Made by a program: the position numbers and the translations under genes | The notes under the pieces: model-generated | What the model was told of the DNA's origin: nothing | Seen by the model: the letters and a program-made list of their open reading frames with translations, nothing else | The model's database searches: none | Part shown: in pieces, positions 34,779 to 44,198 of the stretch | How positions within the stretch are numbered: position 1 is the stretch's first letter | How the letters are laid out: each line of letters opens with the position of its first letter | Assembly (NCBI GenBank): GCA_041390465.1 | Contig: JAWKPW010000016.1 | Span: 1 to 64,000, forward strand | Source of the DNA: JAABRU01 sp041390465 | GTDB taxonomy: Bacteria > Desulfobacterota > Desulfobacteria > Desulfobacterales > Desulfococcaceae | Direction: 5' to 3' | Length of the DNA stretch: 64,000 nt

Positions 34779-37374
34779 AATGAAAAAAAAACCGCTGATT
34801 CTGGTCGCTGATGATGATTTCACCGTAAGGCTGCTGGCAAGCGAGGCTCTGCAGCAGGCAGGTTTTGAGGTGCGGGAGGCGGAAAACGGGGAGGAAGCCC
34901 TGGAAATTTTTGAACAGGACCGTCCGGAAATTGTTCTGCTGGATGTGAAAATGCCGAAAATGGACGGCTTCGCGGCATGCAGAAAACTCAGGGAAAGGCC
35001 GGACGGGGCCAATGTTCCGATCCTGATGATCACAGGTATTGATGATCTGGATTCCATTCAGATGGCCTATGATATGGGCGCAACAGATTTCATGAACAAA
35101 CCCGTCAACTGGCTGATCCTCACCCAGCGGGTGCGCTATATGCTCCGGGCCAGCCGGAATGTGGAAAGACTCAGAAAAAGTGAGGCCGGGCTTGCTGCCG
35201 CGCAAAAGATTGCACGCATGGGAAACTGGGAACTGAACCTGCCGGAAAACACGTTCCGCTGCTCAGGGGAAATCTGCCGGGTATACGGTTATGATGCCCC
35301 GGATGGCATTCAATCCTGTGAAGATCTTTGCAGAACGGTTCATGAGGAGGAGCGGGAAGAGGTGGAAAAACTCTTTGAACAGGCAAAAAACCGGGGGATT
35401 CCCTTTCGGACGGATCACCGGATTGTCCTGCCGGACAAAAAGCTCCGTTATGTGCAGCATCAGGCAAAACCTGTTGCCGATGACAAGGGAAGACTCCGGC
35501 AGGTTATCGGAACGGTTCAGGACATTACCGAAAGAAAGCTGGCGGAATCTTTGGAGGCAGATCGGAATCAGGTTCTGGAAATGATCATCCGCAATGAACG
35601 TTTAAAGGACATTCTGGAACACCTGATCCGGATCATGGAAAAACAGAATGCGGATATTCTGTGCGTCTTCACATTCCTGCGGGACAGCCGGCTTTTTCTG
35701 CAGGCAGCCTCCGCGTCCCTGCCCCCTTTTCTGGAGGAAATCGATGGTCAGGCAGTGGGTTCCGGTTCCGGCAGTTGCGCAGCCATGGCAGCCTATACCG
35801 GGCACAGGATTGCCGTGGATGACATTACGCAAAGCAGTCTGTGGAAAGGCAGACGGGAAAAGGCACTGGAGCACGGCATCCGGGCCTGCTGTTCCCTGCC
35901 TTTCATTTCCGGCAAAGGTCAGATACTGGGGACAGTATCCGTATTTTACCGGGAAATCCGAAAGGCTGATGAAAGTCATTTCAGTTTTCTGGATGCCATC
36001 TCCAAACTCGCGGCCATTGCGGTTGAAAAGAGCCGCCTTTCAGAGCAGTTGGAACATCAGTCCCGGCATGATGTGCTCACCGGTCTTGCCAATCGGGCAG
36101 CGCTGGCAGAGTATCTGGACAGCGCGATTGGCCGCCTGAACGGGTCTGAGGAAAAAATTGCAATCTTCTTCATCGATCTGGATCGATTCAAATATATCAA
36201 TGATTCCCTGGGACATCTCATCGGAGACCGCATTCTTGTGGATGTCACCCGGCGTCTGAGGGAATGTGTGGGAGAAAAGGGGAAGCTTGGGCGCACAGGC
36301 GGGGATGAATTCATGTACATCACAGATATTTTCCGTGATTTCGTTGAAATTGAGGCACTTGCAGCCAAAATCCCGGTGATGTTCTCCCATCCTTTTTCCC
36401 ACAAAGAGCGGCAACTGTACATCAGCGCGAGCATGGGGATCAGTATCTGTCCGAATGACGGAACCGATGCGGTGACCCTGCAGAAAAACGCGGATACAGC
36501 CATGTTTTACGCGAAAAACGAAGGCGGAAACCGTTTCCGCTTTTTCTCAGCGGAAATGAATGCGGCCGCGATTGAGCGTCTGGAAATTGAGAATGAGCTG
36601 CGCAAAGCTGTGGACGCGGGAAATTTTGAACTGCATTACCAGCCCAAATATGATCTGGAATTTGACGTTCTGCAGGGGTTTGAGGCTCTGCTGCGCTGGA
36701 ATCATCCGGTTCTGGGCCGTGTGCCGCCCTTCAAATTCATTCCCATTGCCGAGGAAAGCGAGCTGATCATTCCCATTGGAACCTGGGTGCTGCATGAGGC
36801 CTGCCGCCAGAATGCGGAATGGGAAGAAAAAGGCTACGGCAAACTGAAAATTGCGGTCAATGTTTCCATGGTTCAGTTTTTTCAGGAAGATTTTGTGGAG
36901 ATTGTCAAAAATGCGCTTGAGAAGCACAATCTGCCGCCGCACCGGCTGGAACTGGAGCTCACGGAAAGCATGGTGACAAAGGACATGAAGCTGCTCATCC
37001 GGCGTCTTGCGGAACTGCAGGCATTGGGGGTTATCACCAGCATTGATGACTTTGGAACCGGTTATTCTTCCATGTCCTATCTGGATCAGCTTCCCATCCA
37101 TTACCTGAAGATTGATCAGGCTTTTGTCCGCAAGCTGGGCGCAGATGAGGAAACGGACATACGGACCCGCACCATGATCCGATCCATGATCAAACTGGGC
37201 CATGATCTGCATCTCGCGGTTGTGGCCGAAGGCATAGAAAGCCTCCATCATCTGGATTATCTCAGGGGGCTGGGCTGTGATATTGGTCAGGGATATTTCT
37301 TCAGCGTTCCCCTGGCAGCAAAGGAAGTGGAGGAAAAAATTCTGCGCAAAACCGCACAGGAAGATTTTTTATGA
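34771..37374 (+). CDS. Receiver-PAS-GAF-GGDEF-EAL c-di-GMP enzyme
   Basis: About 867 residues. Receiver ('LILVADDDFTVRLLASEAL', acceptor in 'IVLLDVKMPKMDG', 'FMNKPVNW'), PAS/PAC ('VYGYDAPDGIQ...VIGTVQDITERK'), GAF ('ILEHLIRIMEKQNADILCVF'), GGDEF with an intact RTGGDEF and 'IDLDRFKYINDSLGHLIGD', then EAL with 'FEALLRWNHP', 'AVNVSMVQFF', 'LELTESMV', 'IDDFGTGYSSMSYL' and 'VAEGIES'. Both catalytic sites look intact; the I-site RxxD before GGDEF is not present. ATG 34771 or 34780 starts within the previous gene's end, so it is translationally coupled. It likely receives phosphate from the upstream Hpt. Confidence 0.93.
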   Translation: MNEMKKKPLILVADDDFTVRLLASEALQQAGFEVREAENGEEALEIFEQDRPEIVLLDVKMPKMDGFAACRKLRERPDGANVPILMITGIDDLDSIQMAYDMGATDFMNKPVNWLILTQRVRYMLRASRNVERLRKSEAGLAAAQKIARMGNWELNLPENTFRCSGEICRVYGYDAPDGIQSCEDLCRTVHEEEREEVEKLFEQAKNRGIPFRTDHRIVLPDKKLRYVQHQAKPVADDKGRLRQVIGTVQDITERKLAESLEADRNQVLEMIIRNERLKDILEHLIRIMEKQNADILCVFTFLRDSRLFLQAASASLPPFLEEIDGQAVGSGSGSCAAMAAYTGHRIAVDDITQSSLWKGRREKALEHGIRACCSLPFISGKGQILGTVSVFYREIRKADESHFSFLDAISKLAAIAVEKSRLSEQLEHQSRHDVLTGLANRAALAEYLDSAIGRLNGSEEKIAIFFIDLDRFKYINDSLGHLIGDRILVDVTRRLRECVGEKGKLGRTGGDEFMYITDIFRDFVEIEALAAKIPVMFSHPFSHKERQLYISASMGISICPNDGTDAVTLQKNADTAMFYAKNEGGNRFRFFSAEMNAAAIERLEIENELRKAVDAGNFELHYQPKYDLEFDVLQGFEALLRWNHPVLGRVPPFKFIPIAEESELIIPIGTWVLHEACRQNAEWEEKGYGKLKIAVNVSMVQFFQEDFVEIVKNALEKHNLPPHRLELELTESMVTKDMKLLIRRLAELQALGVITSIDDFGTGYSSMSYLDQLPIHYLKIDQAFVRKLGADEETDIRTRTMIRSMIKLGHDLHLAVVAEGIESLHHLDYLRGLGCDIGQGYFFSVPLAAKEVEEKILRKTAQEDFL

Positions 37375-38396
37375 GACATTGTTTATCGTTGCTGCTGTGT
37401 TTGTTTCCCATCATTATGCTGATTGGATGCACCGGACATGGCAGACATCTGTTTATGAAATCCTTAAGGGAAAAGCCAATGATTGACAAATCTGACTACA
37501 GAATTTTCAGCAGGGAGGGAACTGCCGCGGATCTGGCGGATATAGTCACAGCGTCTGAAAATGCGGATGTGATCTTCATCGGAGAAAGCCACGGCGATCC
37601 GGCAGCACATTTTCTGGAGGAGGAGATTTTCAGAAAAATCTGTTTCAATTCCCGAAAACAGAAAAAAGTCAGACCCTTTTTCCTTTCCCTGGAGATGTTT
37701 GAACGGGATGTGCAGGCCGTGGTGGACGAATATCTGGCGGATCTCATCACGGAAAAACATTTTCTCGATTCTGCCCGGCCCTGGCACAATTACCGGCAGG
37801 ATTACCGTCCCCTTGTGGAATTCGCAAAGGAAAACCGTATCCCGGTGATTGCGGCCAATGCTCCGGGACGTTATGTCAACCGGGTTTCCCGCCTCGGGCC
37901 TGCGGCTTTGAATGATCTGCCGTGCTCAGCGAAAAACTGGCTTCCCCCCCTGCCCTATGCTGCGGCGTCTCCGGCATACCGGGAAAAATTCAGAAAATTC
38001 TGGGAGGAAAATGAAAAAAAACGGGCAGAAATGAAGGAAAAAGGGCATAACATGCCCCAGGGACACGCAGTAAGCCCCAAAGAACAGTTTCAGTTTGAAC
38101 ATCTTCTGGCTGCGCAGTCCCTGTGGGATGCGTCCATGGCCCATGCCATTTCTCTGCGCGCAAAGAAAAATCCCGGTGCGCAGATTCTTCAGATCAACGG
38201 TCAGTTCCACAGCGCGCAGGGGCTGGGGATTCCCGAACATCTGCATGCTTACTGTCCGGATCTGCGAATTTTGACCATCACCATTGTGCCGGTGAAGGGT
38301 TTTCCGAATTTTCAGGCCGAAGTCAGCGATGCCGGAGATTTTGTCATCCTCACGGACCCGAAACTGATCCGCACAGTTATGGGAATGGGAGCCTGA
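37371..38396 (+). CDS. ChaN family haem-binding lipoprotein
   Basis: 341 residues; signal peptide with a lipobox (IIMLIGC-T) places Cys near residue 20. 'ADVIFIGESHGDPAAHFLEE' is the ChaN signature, with 'LSLEMFERDVQAVVDEYLA' and 'QINGQFHSAQGLGIPEHL'. ChaN proteins bind haem as an iron-regulated outer-membrane lipoprotein in other species. The start overlaps the GGDEF-EAL stop (ATGA), so it is the fourth cistron of the yfiR operon. This is an unusual pairing that hints at a haem or redox cue for the c-di-GMP module (inference). Confidence 0.88.
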   Translation: MRHCLSLLLCLFPIIMLIGCTGHGRHLFMKSLREKPMIDKSDYRIFSREGTAADLADIVTASENADVIFIGESHGDPAAHFLEEEIFRKICFNSRKQKKVRPFFLSLEMFERDVQAVVDEYLADLITEKHFLDSARPWHNYRQDYRPLVEFAKENRIPVIAANAPGRYVNRVSRLGPAALNDLPCSAKNWLPPLPYAAASPAYREKFRKFWEENEKKRAEMKEKGHNMPQGHAVSPKEQFQFEHLLAAQSLWDASMAHAISLRAKKNPGAQILQINGQFHSAQGLGIPEHLHAYCPDLRILTITIVPVKGFPNFQAEVSDAGDFVILTDPKLIRTVMGMGA

Positions 38397-38437
38397 CTTC
38401 CTTTCATGAAAAACAGGCTCCGGCTGCTGCAATTCTT

Positions 38438-40198
38438 TCACAGCCTTTTCCTTCCGCTGATCAGAAAGGCAAGTCCGCCCAGCAGTTCCCGCATATGCTC
38501 TGTCTGAAATTTCATTTCTTCGGAGCTGGAGGAAAATTCTTCCGCATTGGCCGCATTCTGCTGGGTAATTTTCTCAATTTCTGAAACAGCCCTGCGTATC
38601 TGCGCGATTCCTTCTGCCTGCTCTTCGGCTGAGGCAGACACTTCTTCCATAATCTGAATGATTTTCCGGGAAATATCAGAATTTTTCCGCATGGCTTCCT
38701 GCACCTGCCGGTTGCTCTGATGGGCCTGGGCAATCTGCGTTTTTGTTTTTTGAATCAGTTCCTCACTGTTTCCGGCCGCTTCCGCGGAACGCATGGCCAG
38801 GTTTCTGACCTCATTTGCCACAACTGCAAATCCGGCTCCGGTTTCCCCGGCTCTGGCCGCCTCCACAGAAGCATTCAAAGCCAGCAGGTTTGTCTGAAAT
38901 GCGATTTCATTGATGGTCTTGATGATTCTGACATTTTCCTCGCCGGTGCTCACCGTGTTTTCCAGCACTGCTGTCAACTCTGCCATGCCCTGTTCCACCA
39001 TTTTCAGACTGGGGGACAGGTCTTTGTGTATCATACGGTTCCCGTCCGAGGAACGGTCTGCGCTCTGCCGGGTCATGGCAGAGATTTCCTCCAGGGATGC
39101 AGAGGTCTCCTCGGTGGACGCGGCCTGTTCCGAAGTTCCCCGGGCCAGGGTTGTGCTGGCTGAGGCAATCTCATCTGTGGCAGAACGGATCTGCTCTGCC
39201 CTCTGCTCCATTTCTCCGATTATCCTGTTTATGGGCCGGGTCAGTCTGCGGGAAAAAATGAACAGAGCGGCCACAGTCAGCAGCAGGGAGACAATGCCCA
39301 CATTGAGAATGATACTGCGCATGGTGGAAACCGGTTTCAGAAACTCTTTTTCGTCCTGCGTAATCACCACACTCCACTTTGTCAGGGGGACCGGAGCATA
39401 TCCTGCGACCTTGCTGACACCTTTGAAGGTATAAAATTCTGCTCCGGTTTTTCCGGCCATGATGGATTTGGCAATGCCTTCCATTCCTTTCAACTGATTC
39501 ACGTTGGCAGAAAAGACCAGGCTTTTGTCTGGATGATCAATGCAGAGCCCGGTTCTGTCCAGCACATATCCGTAACCGGTGGTGCCGATTTTCATGGTGA
39601 CAATGCGGTCTGTGAGAAAATGAATCTTCAGCGTGCTTCCAAGCACCCCCACAATGGTTCCGGCATCAGAATACACAGGAAGAGCAATGACAAGTCTGGG
39701 TTCATTGCTCGTTCTGGATATGACGATTTCCGGCACAGCTTTTTTTCCGCTGAGAGCCTTCCGGAAATAATCACGATCCGCGATGCGGATTCCTTTTGCC
39801 TTTCCCCCGATGCCGTCAGAGAAAATGACACCATTGGAATCTGCCGCAAAGATTTGTTCATAAAATTCGGAATTACTGTTCATAAACTTTTGGAGCTTGT
39901 AATCCAGTCTTGAAATTTCGGCAGAAGCTGCATCAATTCCCAGCTCATGCACCTTTGCCGTGACTTCCATGGTGGTGTTTCCTGTGGATATTTCCGATAC
40001 CAGTTTGATTTCCTGATCCATGACAATCTGAATCATGGCAGCCATATCCTCTGCAATCCGGATGGCCGTATTTTCAGAAGATTCTTTCAGAGAATCTGAA
40101 ACACGGGTCAGAGAGAAATACATCACAGCCAGCAGGGGCAGCAGAACAATGGTGACCCCGCCGGAAATCAGTTTGAATGTAAGTGACATTTTTTTCAT
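38438..40198 (-). CDS. Methyl-accepting chemotaxis protein with dCache-type sensor
   Basis: 586 residues from ATG 40198 (MKKMSLTFKLISGGVTIVLL), chosen because GAAGGAAAG sits before it. There are two membrane helices with a periplasmic Cache domain between: 'ADSNGVIFSDGIGGKAKGI', 'DRDYFRKALSGKKAVPEIVI', 'YGYVLDRTGLCIDHPDKSLV'. A HAMP segment and the signalling hairpin with 'EIAFQTNLLALNASVEAARA' and 'VVANEVRNLAMRSAEAAGN' follow. Cache domains of this type usually bind amino acids or organic acids. It is convergent with the yfiR operon, 41 bases from chaN. Confidence 0.94.
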   Translation of the reverse strand: MKKMSLTFKLISGGVTIVLLPLLAVMYFSLTRVSDSLKESSENTAIRIAEDMAAMIQIVMDQEIKLVSEISTGNTTMEVTAKVHELGIDAASAEISRLDYKLQKFMNSNSEFYEQIFAADSNGVIFSDGIGGKAKGIRIADRDYFRKALSGKKAVPEIVISRTSNEPRLVIALPVYSDAGTIVGVLGSTLKIHFLTDRIVTMKIGTTGYGYVLDRTGLCIDHPDKSLVFSANVNQLKGMEGIAKSIMAGKTGAEFYTFKGVSKVAGYAPVPLTKWSVVITQDEKEFLKPVSTMRSIILNVGIVSLLLTVAALFIFSRRLTRPINRIIGEMEQRAEQIRSATDEIASASTTLARGTSEQAASTEETSASLEEISAMTRQSADRSSDGNRMIHKDLSPSLKMVEQGMAELTAVLENTVSTGEENVRIIKTINEIAFQTNLLALNASVEAARAGETGAGFAVVANEVRNLAMRSAEAAGNSEELIQKTKTQIAQAHQSNRQVQEAMRKNSDISRKIIQIMEEVSASAEEQAEGIAQIRRAVSEIEKITQQNAANAEEFSSSSEEMKFQTEHMRELLGGLAFLISGRKRL

Positions 40199-40797
40199 TT
40201 TCTTTTTGCTTTCCTTCATTTCCTTAATTTTCGGCAGATTTTCGCTGCCGTCCAATTCAGTTTTCGGCAATTCCCCTCTTGAGAGGGCTCCGGTGTGTGC
40301 GGTTCCGGCAGGATTTGGCAACTTTTCAAAACTTGTCAAATCTTCATTCCCCCAGCCGGTTCTGAAATGTCAACAGAACTTGGTGTCTTCGCGGCCCTGC
40401 TTTTCTGTTCTGCCGCAAAGGCACAAGAAAAAAGCTTCGGACTGATATTTTCACACAGTTCTGCAGGTTCTGTCAAAGCAAATCATGAATGACTGTCTCC
40501 CCGCATATTTTCTCAGATTATTTTTTCATATTTTTTTCAGCAGGTTTTATAAACATGAAATTTCAGGACAGGCAAGTCGGTTGACATTCGGGGCAGTCTG
40601 ATGTAGAGAAAAATCCGGTTCATGCAGTTTTTGGGGAAACCTTTGTCTGAAAGAAAACTGAGGGTTTCACAATATTTTTTCTTAAAACATTGTGAAAAGC
40701 ATCCGGCAGGTATACAGTGCGCATGCGGATTGTCCGTATCCACTTTTTTTAACAATTTTTTTGATTTTTTATAAAAAAACACACAGGAGGCACAAAA
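40199..40797. other. Intergenic region between mcp and crotonase genes
   Basis: About 600 bases. Contains PAL copy 3 (40312-40342), T-rich stretches, and a possible TTGACA at 40581. The last bases before the crotonase start include ACAGGAGGC, a strong ribosome site. No gene is supported. Confidence 0.45.
40312..40342. repeat. Palindromic element PAL copy 3
   Basis: GATTTGGCAACTTTTCAAAA then CTTGTCAAATC: an imperfect copy with two mismatched pairs. The right flank CTGAAATGTCAACAGAAC matches the flank of copy 6 at 60.87 kb (CTGAAATGTCAGCAGAAC), defining a second flank subtype. Confidence 0.72.
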
Positions 40798-41586
40798 ATG
40801 GCATATGAAAACATTCTGTTTGCCGCAGAAAACGGAATTGCAACCATCACCTTCAACCGTCCCAAAGCCCTGAACGCACTCAACGGTGCGCTGCTGGATG
40901 AATTTTCCCGCGCGCTGGATGAAATTGATGCCAATGAGGACATCCGGGTGCTGGTGCTGACCGGTGCAGGGGAAAAATCCTTTGTGGCAGGCGCGGACAT
41001 TACGGAGCTGGCCACCTTCGGTCCCCTGCAGGCAAAGGTTTTTGCCAAAAAGGGACAGGCCATCATCAGCAGACTGCAGGAACTTTCCATTCCCGTGATT
41101 GCCGCAGTCAACGGTTTTGCGCTGGGCGGGGGCAGTGAAATGGCTCTGGCCTGTGATTTCATCTATGCTTCGGAAAATGCAAATTTCGGTCTGCCGGAAA
41201 TCACTTTGGGCATTATTCCCGGTTTTGGCGGAACCCAGCGTCTGCCCCGGCTGGTGGGAGCAAACAGAGCCAAAGAAATGATTTTTACCGGGAAAATGAT
41301 TCCGGCCGCAGAAGCCGCAGCCATCGGCATGGTCAACAAAGTCTGTCCGGCCGCGAATCTGATGGAAGAAGTCATGAAAACCGCGAAAGCCATTGCAGCC
41401 AAAGGCCGGGTATCTCTGCGCGCGGCAAAGCAGGCAGTCAACTCCGGGCTGGGGGCGGATTTGGCAACCGGTCTCAACATTGAATGCGATGCGTTTGCCC
41501 TGTGCATGGCCAGCGAGGATGCCAAAGAGGGAACCTCTGCCTTTCTGGAAAAACGCAAGGCTGCATTCAAAGGGAAACTGAAATAA
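40798..41586 (+). CDS. Enoyl-CoA hydratase (crotonase family)
   Basis: 262 residues with AGGAGG 9 bases before ATG. 'TFNRPKALNALNGALLDEF' is the CoA-binding start, 'FVAGADITELATF' the AGADI oxyanion-hole segment, 'NGFALGGGSEMALACDFIYA' carries the first catalytic Glu, and 'FGLPEITLGIIPGFGGTQRL' the second, so a true hydratase rather than an isomerase is likely. It converts crotonyl- or other enoyl-CoA to 3-hydroxyacyl-CoA in fatty-acid or aromatic degradation. Followed after 200 bases of inverted repeat by paaK, so a shared role in acyl-CoA breakdown is likely. Confidence 0.93.
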   Translation: MAYENILFAAENGIATITFNRPKALNALNGALLDEFSRALDEIDANEDIRVLVLTGAGEKSFVAGADITELATFGPLQAKVFAKKGQAIISRLQELSIPVIAAVNGFALGGGSEMALACDFIYASENANFGLPEITLGIIPGFGGTQRLPRLVGANRAKEMIFTGKMIPAAEAAAIGMVNKVCPAANLMEEVMKTAKAIAAKGRVSLRAAKQAVNSGLGADLATGLNIECDAFALCMASEDAKEGTSAFLEKRKAAFKGKLK

Positions 41587-41755
41587 GACAAAGGGTTCAG
41601 GGGTTAGGGATTGGGGATAGGGGATAGAGGTTAGGGATTGGGGATTAGAGGTAATGGGTTTCAGGGATTCATGGATCAGGTTTCTGAATCTCCAATCCCT
41701 ATCCTCTGCTCCCTGTCCCCTACCCCCCAATCCCTGTCCCCTAATCCCCAACTCT
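41587..41755. repeat. Long imperfect inverted repeat of GGGGATTAGGG words
   Basis: Left arm: repeated GGGTTAGGGATTGGGGATAG words. Right arm: CCAATCCCTATCCTCTGCTCC and CCCCTAATCCCCAACTC words. It can form a large hairpin between crotonase and paaK, and resembles the repeat at 25.83 kb. It may end the crotonase transcript or be a dispersed repeat. Confidence 0.65.
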
Positions 41756-41783
41756 CTGTTTCACAAGGAGAAAAAAACACAAC

Positions 41784-43084
41784 ATGATATATGACATTGA
41801 ATACGAGACCATGCCCAGAGAGGCTCTGGAGGCCATACAGTTTCGCCGTCTCCGGAACACGCTGGACAGGGTTTATGCAACGGTTCCCTTTTACCGGAAA
41901 AAATTTCAGGAGGCAGGCATTACGCCCGGTGATATCCGCTGTCTGGAAGACCTGCACAAAGTGCCTTTCACCACCAAGCAGGATCTGCGGGACAATTACC
42001 CCTTTGGCATGTTTGCGGTTCCCATGGACAATGTGGTGCGCATTCACGCCTCCTCCGGCACCACCGGTCAGCCCACAGTGGTGGGTTACACCGCGCGGGA
42101 CGTGAACACATGGGCCACACTTATGGCACGGGCTTTGGTCGCAGGCGGGGCAGGCCGGGATGACATTATTCACAATGCCTATGGTTACGGACTCTTCACC
42201 GGCGGTCTGGGGGTTCACTACGGAGCGGAAAAACTGGCGTATCTGTGATCTGAGCTTCGGAGGCAATACCAAACGCCAAATCATTAAGAGGAGGGATTTC
42301 GGGCCGACCATTATCACTGCCACGCCCTCTTACACACTTCATCTTGCGGAAGTCGCGGATGAGATGGGCATTTCCTTCAAGGATCTCAAATTCCGTTTCG
42401 GCATTTTCGGTGCGAACCCTGGTCGAAAAAAATATGCGCGAAGAAATTGAGAGAAAACTCAATCTTACCGCAGTGGACATTTACGGACTCAGCGAAGTGC
42501 TTGGCCCCGGCGTGTCCATTGAATGCCATGAGGCCAAAAAAGGACTGCATATTGCCGAAGATCATTTCATTCCGGAAATCATCAACCCCAACACCGGCGA
42601 AGTGCTGCCTTACGGCTCCACAGGTGAGCTGGTGTTCACCTCCATCACCAAAGAGGCTTTTCCGGTCATCCGTTACCGCACCCGTGACATTACCTCCATC
42701 AATCCGGAACCCTGCATCTGCGGACGCACGCTGGTGCGGATGAACAAGGTCAGCGGCCGTTCCGATGACATGCTCATCATCCGGGGTGTGAATGTGTTCC
42801 CGTCCCAGATTGAAAGTGTGCTGATGGAAATGGAAGGAGTGGAACCCCATTATCAGTTGGTGGTGGATCGGGAAGACAATCTGGATATTCTGACTGTGAT
42901 GGTGGAAGTGGGGGAAAAGGTTTTTTCCGACAAGGTCAAACCCCTGCAGGATTTGGAAAAGAGCATTTCCAAGAATATCAAGGAAACCATCGGTGTTTCC
43001 GCAAAGGTGAAACTGGTGGAACCCAAATCCATCGCGCGCAGTGAGGGCAAGGCAGTCCGGGTCATTGACCGGAGGAAGATATAA
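41784..43084 (+). pseudogene. paaK: Phenylacetate-CoA ligase, two frameshift sites
   Basis: AMP-forming acyl-CoA ligase. 'YETMPREALEAIQFRRLRNT' at the start, 'RIHASSGTTGQPTVVGYTAR' the P-loop-like AMP motif, 'YGYGLFTGGLGVHYGAEKL', 'YGLSEVLGPGVSIECHE', 'YRTRDITSINPEPCICGRT' and 'RSDDMLIIRGVNVFPSQIES' cover the whole family. The frame breaks at about 42237 (CTGGCGTATCT; one G short of CTGGGCGTATCT) and again at 42413-42432 (GCGAACC, one G short of GCGGAACC, and a 7-A run). All are homopolymer changes, so the natural gene is probably intact. Next to ACT and LivK genes, the usual neighbours of this ligase in Desulfobacterota. Confidence 0.88.
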
Positions 43085-43107
43085 TTCCTGTGAAATACCG
43101 GGGCATG

Positions 43108-43140
43108 AAACCCTGAGGGTTTTCAAAACCCTCAGGGTTT
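43108..43140. terminator. Perfect hairpin between paaK and the ACT gene
   Basis: AAACCCTGAGGGTTTTC then its complement AAAACCCTCAGGGTTT: 14-base arms with a minimal loop, no T-tract. It sits in the 90-base gap inside a presumed operon, so it may attenuate rather than end transcription, or be an inserted palindrome. Confidence 0.5.
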
Positions 43141-43176
43141 GAAAGGGAAAAACCGAACCATAAGGAGGTTGTGCTG

Positions 43177-43608
43177 ATGCGAGTGGAACAAATATCCATA
43201 TTTCTGGAAAACAAATCCGGCCGTCTTGCCATGGTCACAAAAATTCTCTCGGATGCAGGTGTGAACATCCGCGCGCTGGCTTTGGCCGACACATCGGATT
43301 TCGGTGTGCTGCGCCTGATTGTGGACAACAATGACAAAGCCAGGGAAGCCCTGAAAAGCAGCGGCTTCACAGTGGGAAAAACCAATGTGGTGGCAGTGGA
43401 AGTGCCGGACAGACCCGGGGGACTGAACAATATTCTGGAAATACTGCACAGGGCAAATGTGAATGTGGAATACATGTACGCATTTGTCCGCCAGAGCGGG
43501 GACAACGCGGTGATGATTTTCCGCTTTGACAATACTGATGAGGCCATCCGTCTGCTGGAGACAAACGGCATTACCGTAATCAATGGCAGCAAACTCTATG
43601 CCATGTAA
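43177..43608 (+). CDS. Tandem ACT-domain protein
   Basis: 143 residues from ATG 43177 (AAGGAGG at 43162). Two ACT domains: 'VEQISIFLENKSGRLAMVTK' to 'VLRLIVDNNDKAREAL', and 'VAVEVPDRPGGLNNILEILH' to 'VMIFRFDNTDEAIRLLE'. ACT pairs bind small ligands, often amino acids, and control enzymes or regulators. In this setting (after paaK, before a Liv-type receptor) it probably senses the amino acid or acid handled by the cluster (inference). Confidence 0.9.
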   Translation: MRVEQISIFLENKSGRLAMVTKILSDAGVNIRALALADTSDFGVLRLIVDNNDKAREALKSSGFTVGKTNVVAVEVPDRPGGLNNILEILHRANVNVEYMYAFVRQSGDNAVMIFRFDNTDEAIRLLETNGITVINGSKLYAM

Positions 43609-43631
43609 TTTCTGACGCACTTGCGCTTCAT

Positions 43632-43705
43632 CGTCATACCGGTGAAAGCCGGTTTCCGGAATTTCCTGAAATCATAAGGATTCCGGTTTACACCGGAATG
43701 ACGGG
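43632..43705. repeat. Inverted repeat of GTCATTCCGGTGTAAACCGG type
   Basis: GTCATACCGGTGAAAGCCGG at the left and CCGGTTTACACCGGAATGAC at the right with a 30-base centre. This is a common dispersed repeat type; here it lies between the ACT gene and a small frameshifted gene. Confidence 0.6.
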
Positions 43706-43735
43706 AGGATAGTTTCTCGGAAAGGAGACAGAGGA

Positions 43736-44198
43736 ATGTCTGCAAGATTTGGGGTCCATTTTTTGAGAAAAACAGATAATCGCTTTGAAAACCGGGACAT
43801 TGACACAGAGCTTCTTTCTTATATTGAGAAGCAGCCTGCCGGTGAGTTTTTCTTTGCCAATGGAAAATGGTTCTCCGGACATTGAAGAAAATTCATGCAG
43901 ATTTTTTTCTGAAAAAACCGGGGAAGCCATTTACATAGCGATTCAGGAAAATGTCGGACTGTTCCATTTTGAACACTGGAAAAAACATGACATGGTGCGG
44001 CGTATCACATACAGCAATGATGCAGGCTGGTACAACATTTCAGGCACGCCGGAGGATTGGGAAGAAAACATACTGTTTTCAGAAGAAAAAACTGAAACTG
44101 ACTTTGAGAATGTTATGATCCGGAAAGTCACCGGAAGATTAAAGAGATATGGACAAAGCAAAGGAAGTGAGGGAAGGGGATTTTTTTCCCCCAGATAA
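43736..44198 (+). pseudogene. Small hypothetical protein, one frameshift
   Basis: ATG 43736 after AAAGGAGACAGAGG starts MSARFGVHFLRKTDNRFENR and 'DIDTELLSYIEKQPAGEFFF'. The frame closes at 43882, but a coherent sequence continues in another frame: 'SCRFFSEKTGEAIYIAIQEN', 'VGLFHFEHWKKHDMVRRITY', 'GWYNISGTPEDWEENILFSE'. One indel near 43870 would join them into a protein of about 155 residues. I do not recognise the family. It lies between paaK-ACT and livK and is not part of the usual cluster. Confidence 0.55.

Noticed and set aside
34771..37374. GGDEF or EAL domain judged degenerate
   Set aside because: RTGGDEF, EALLRW, DDFGTGYS and AEGIE motifs are all intact; only the inhibitory RxxD site is absent.
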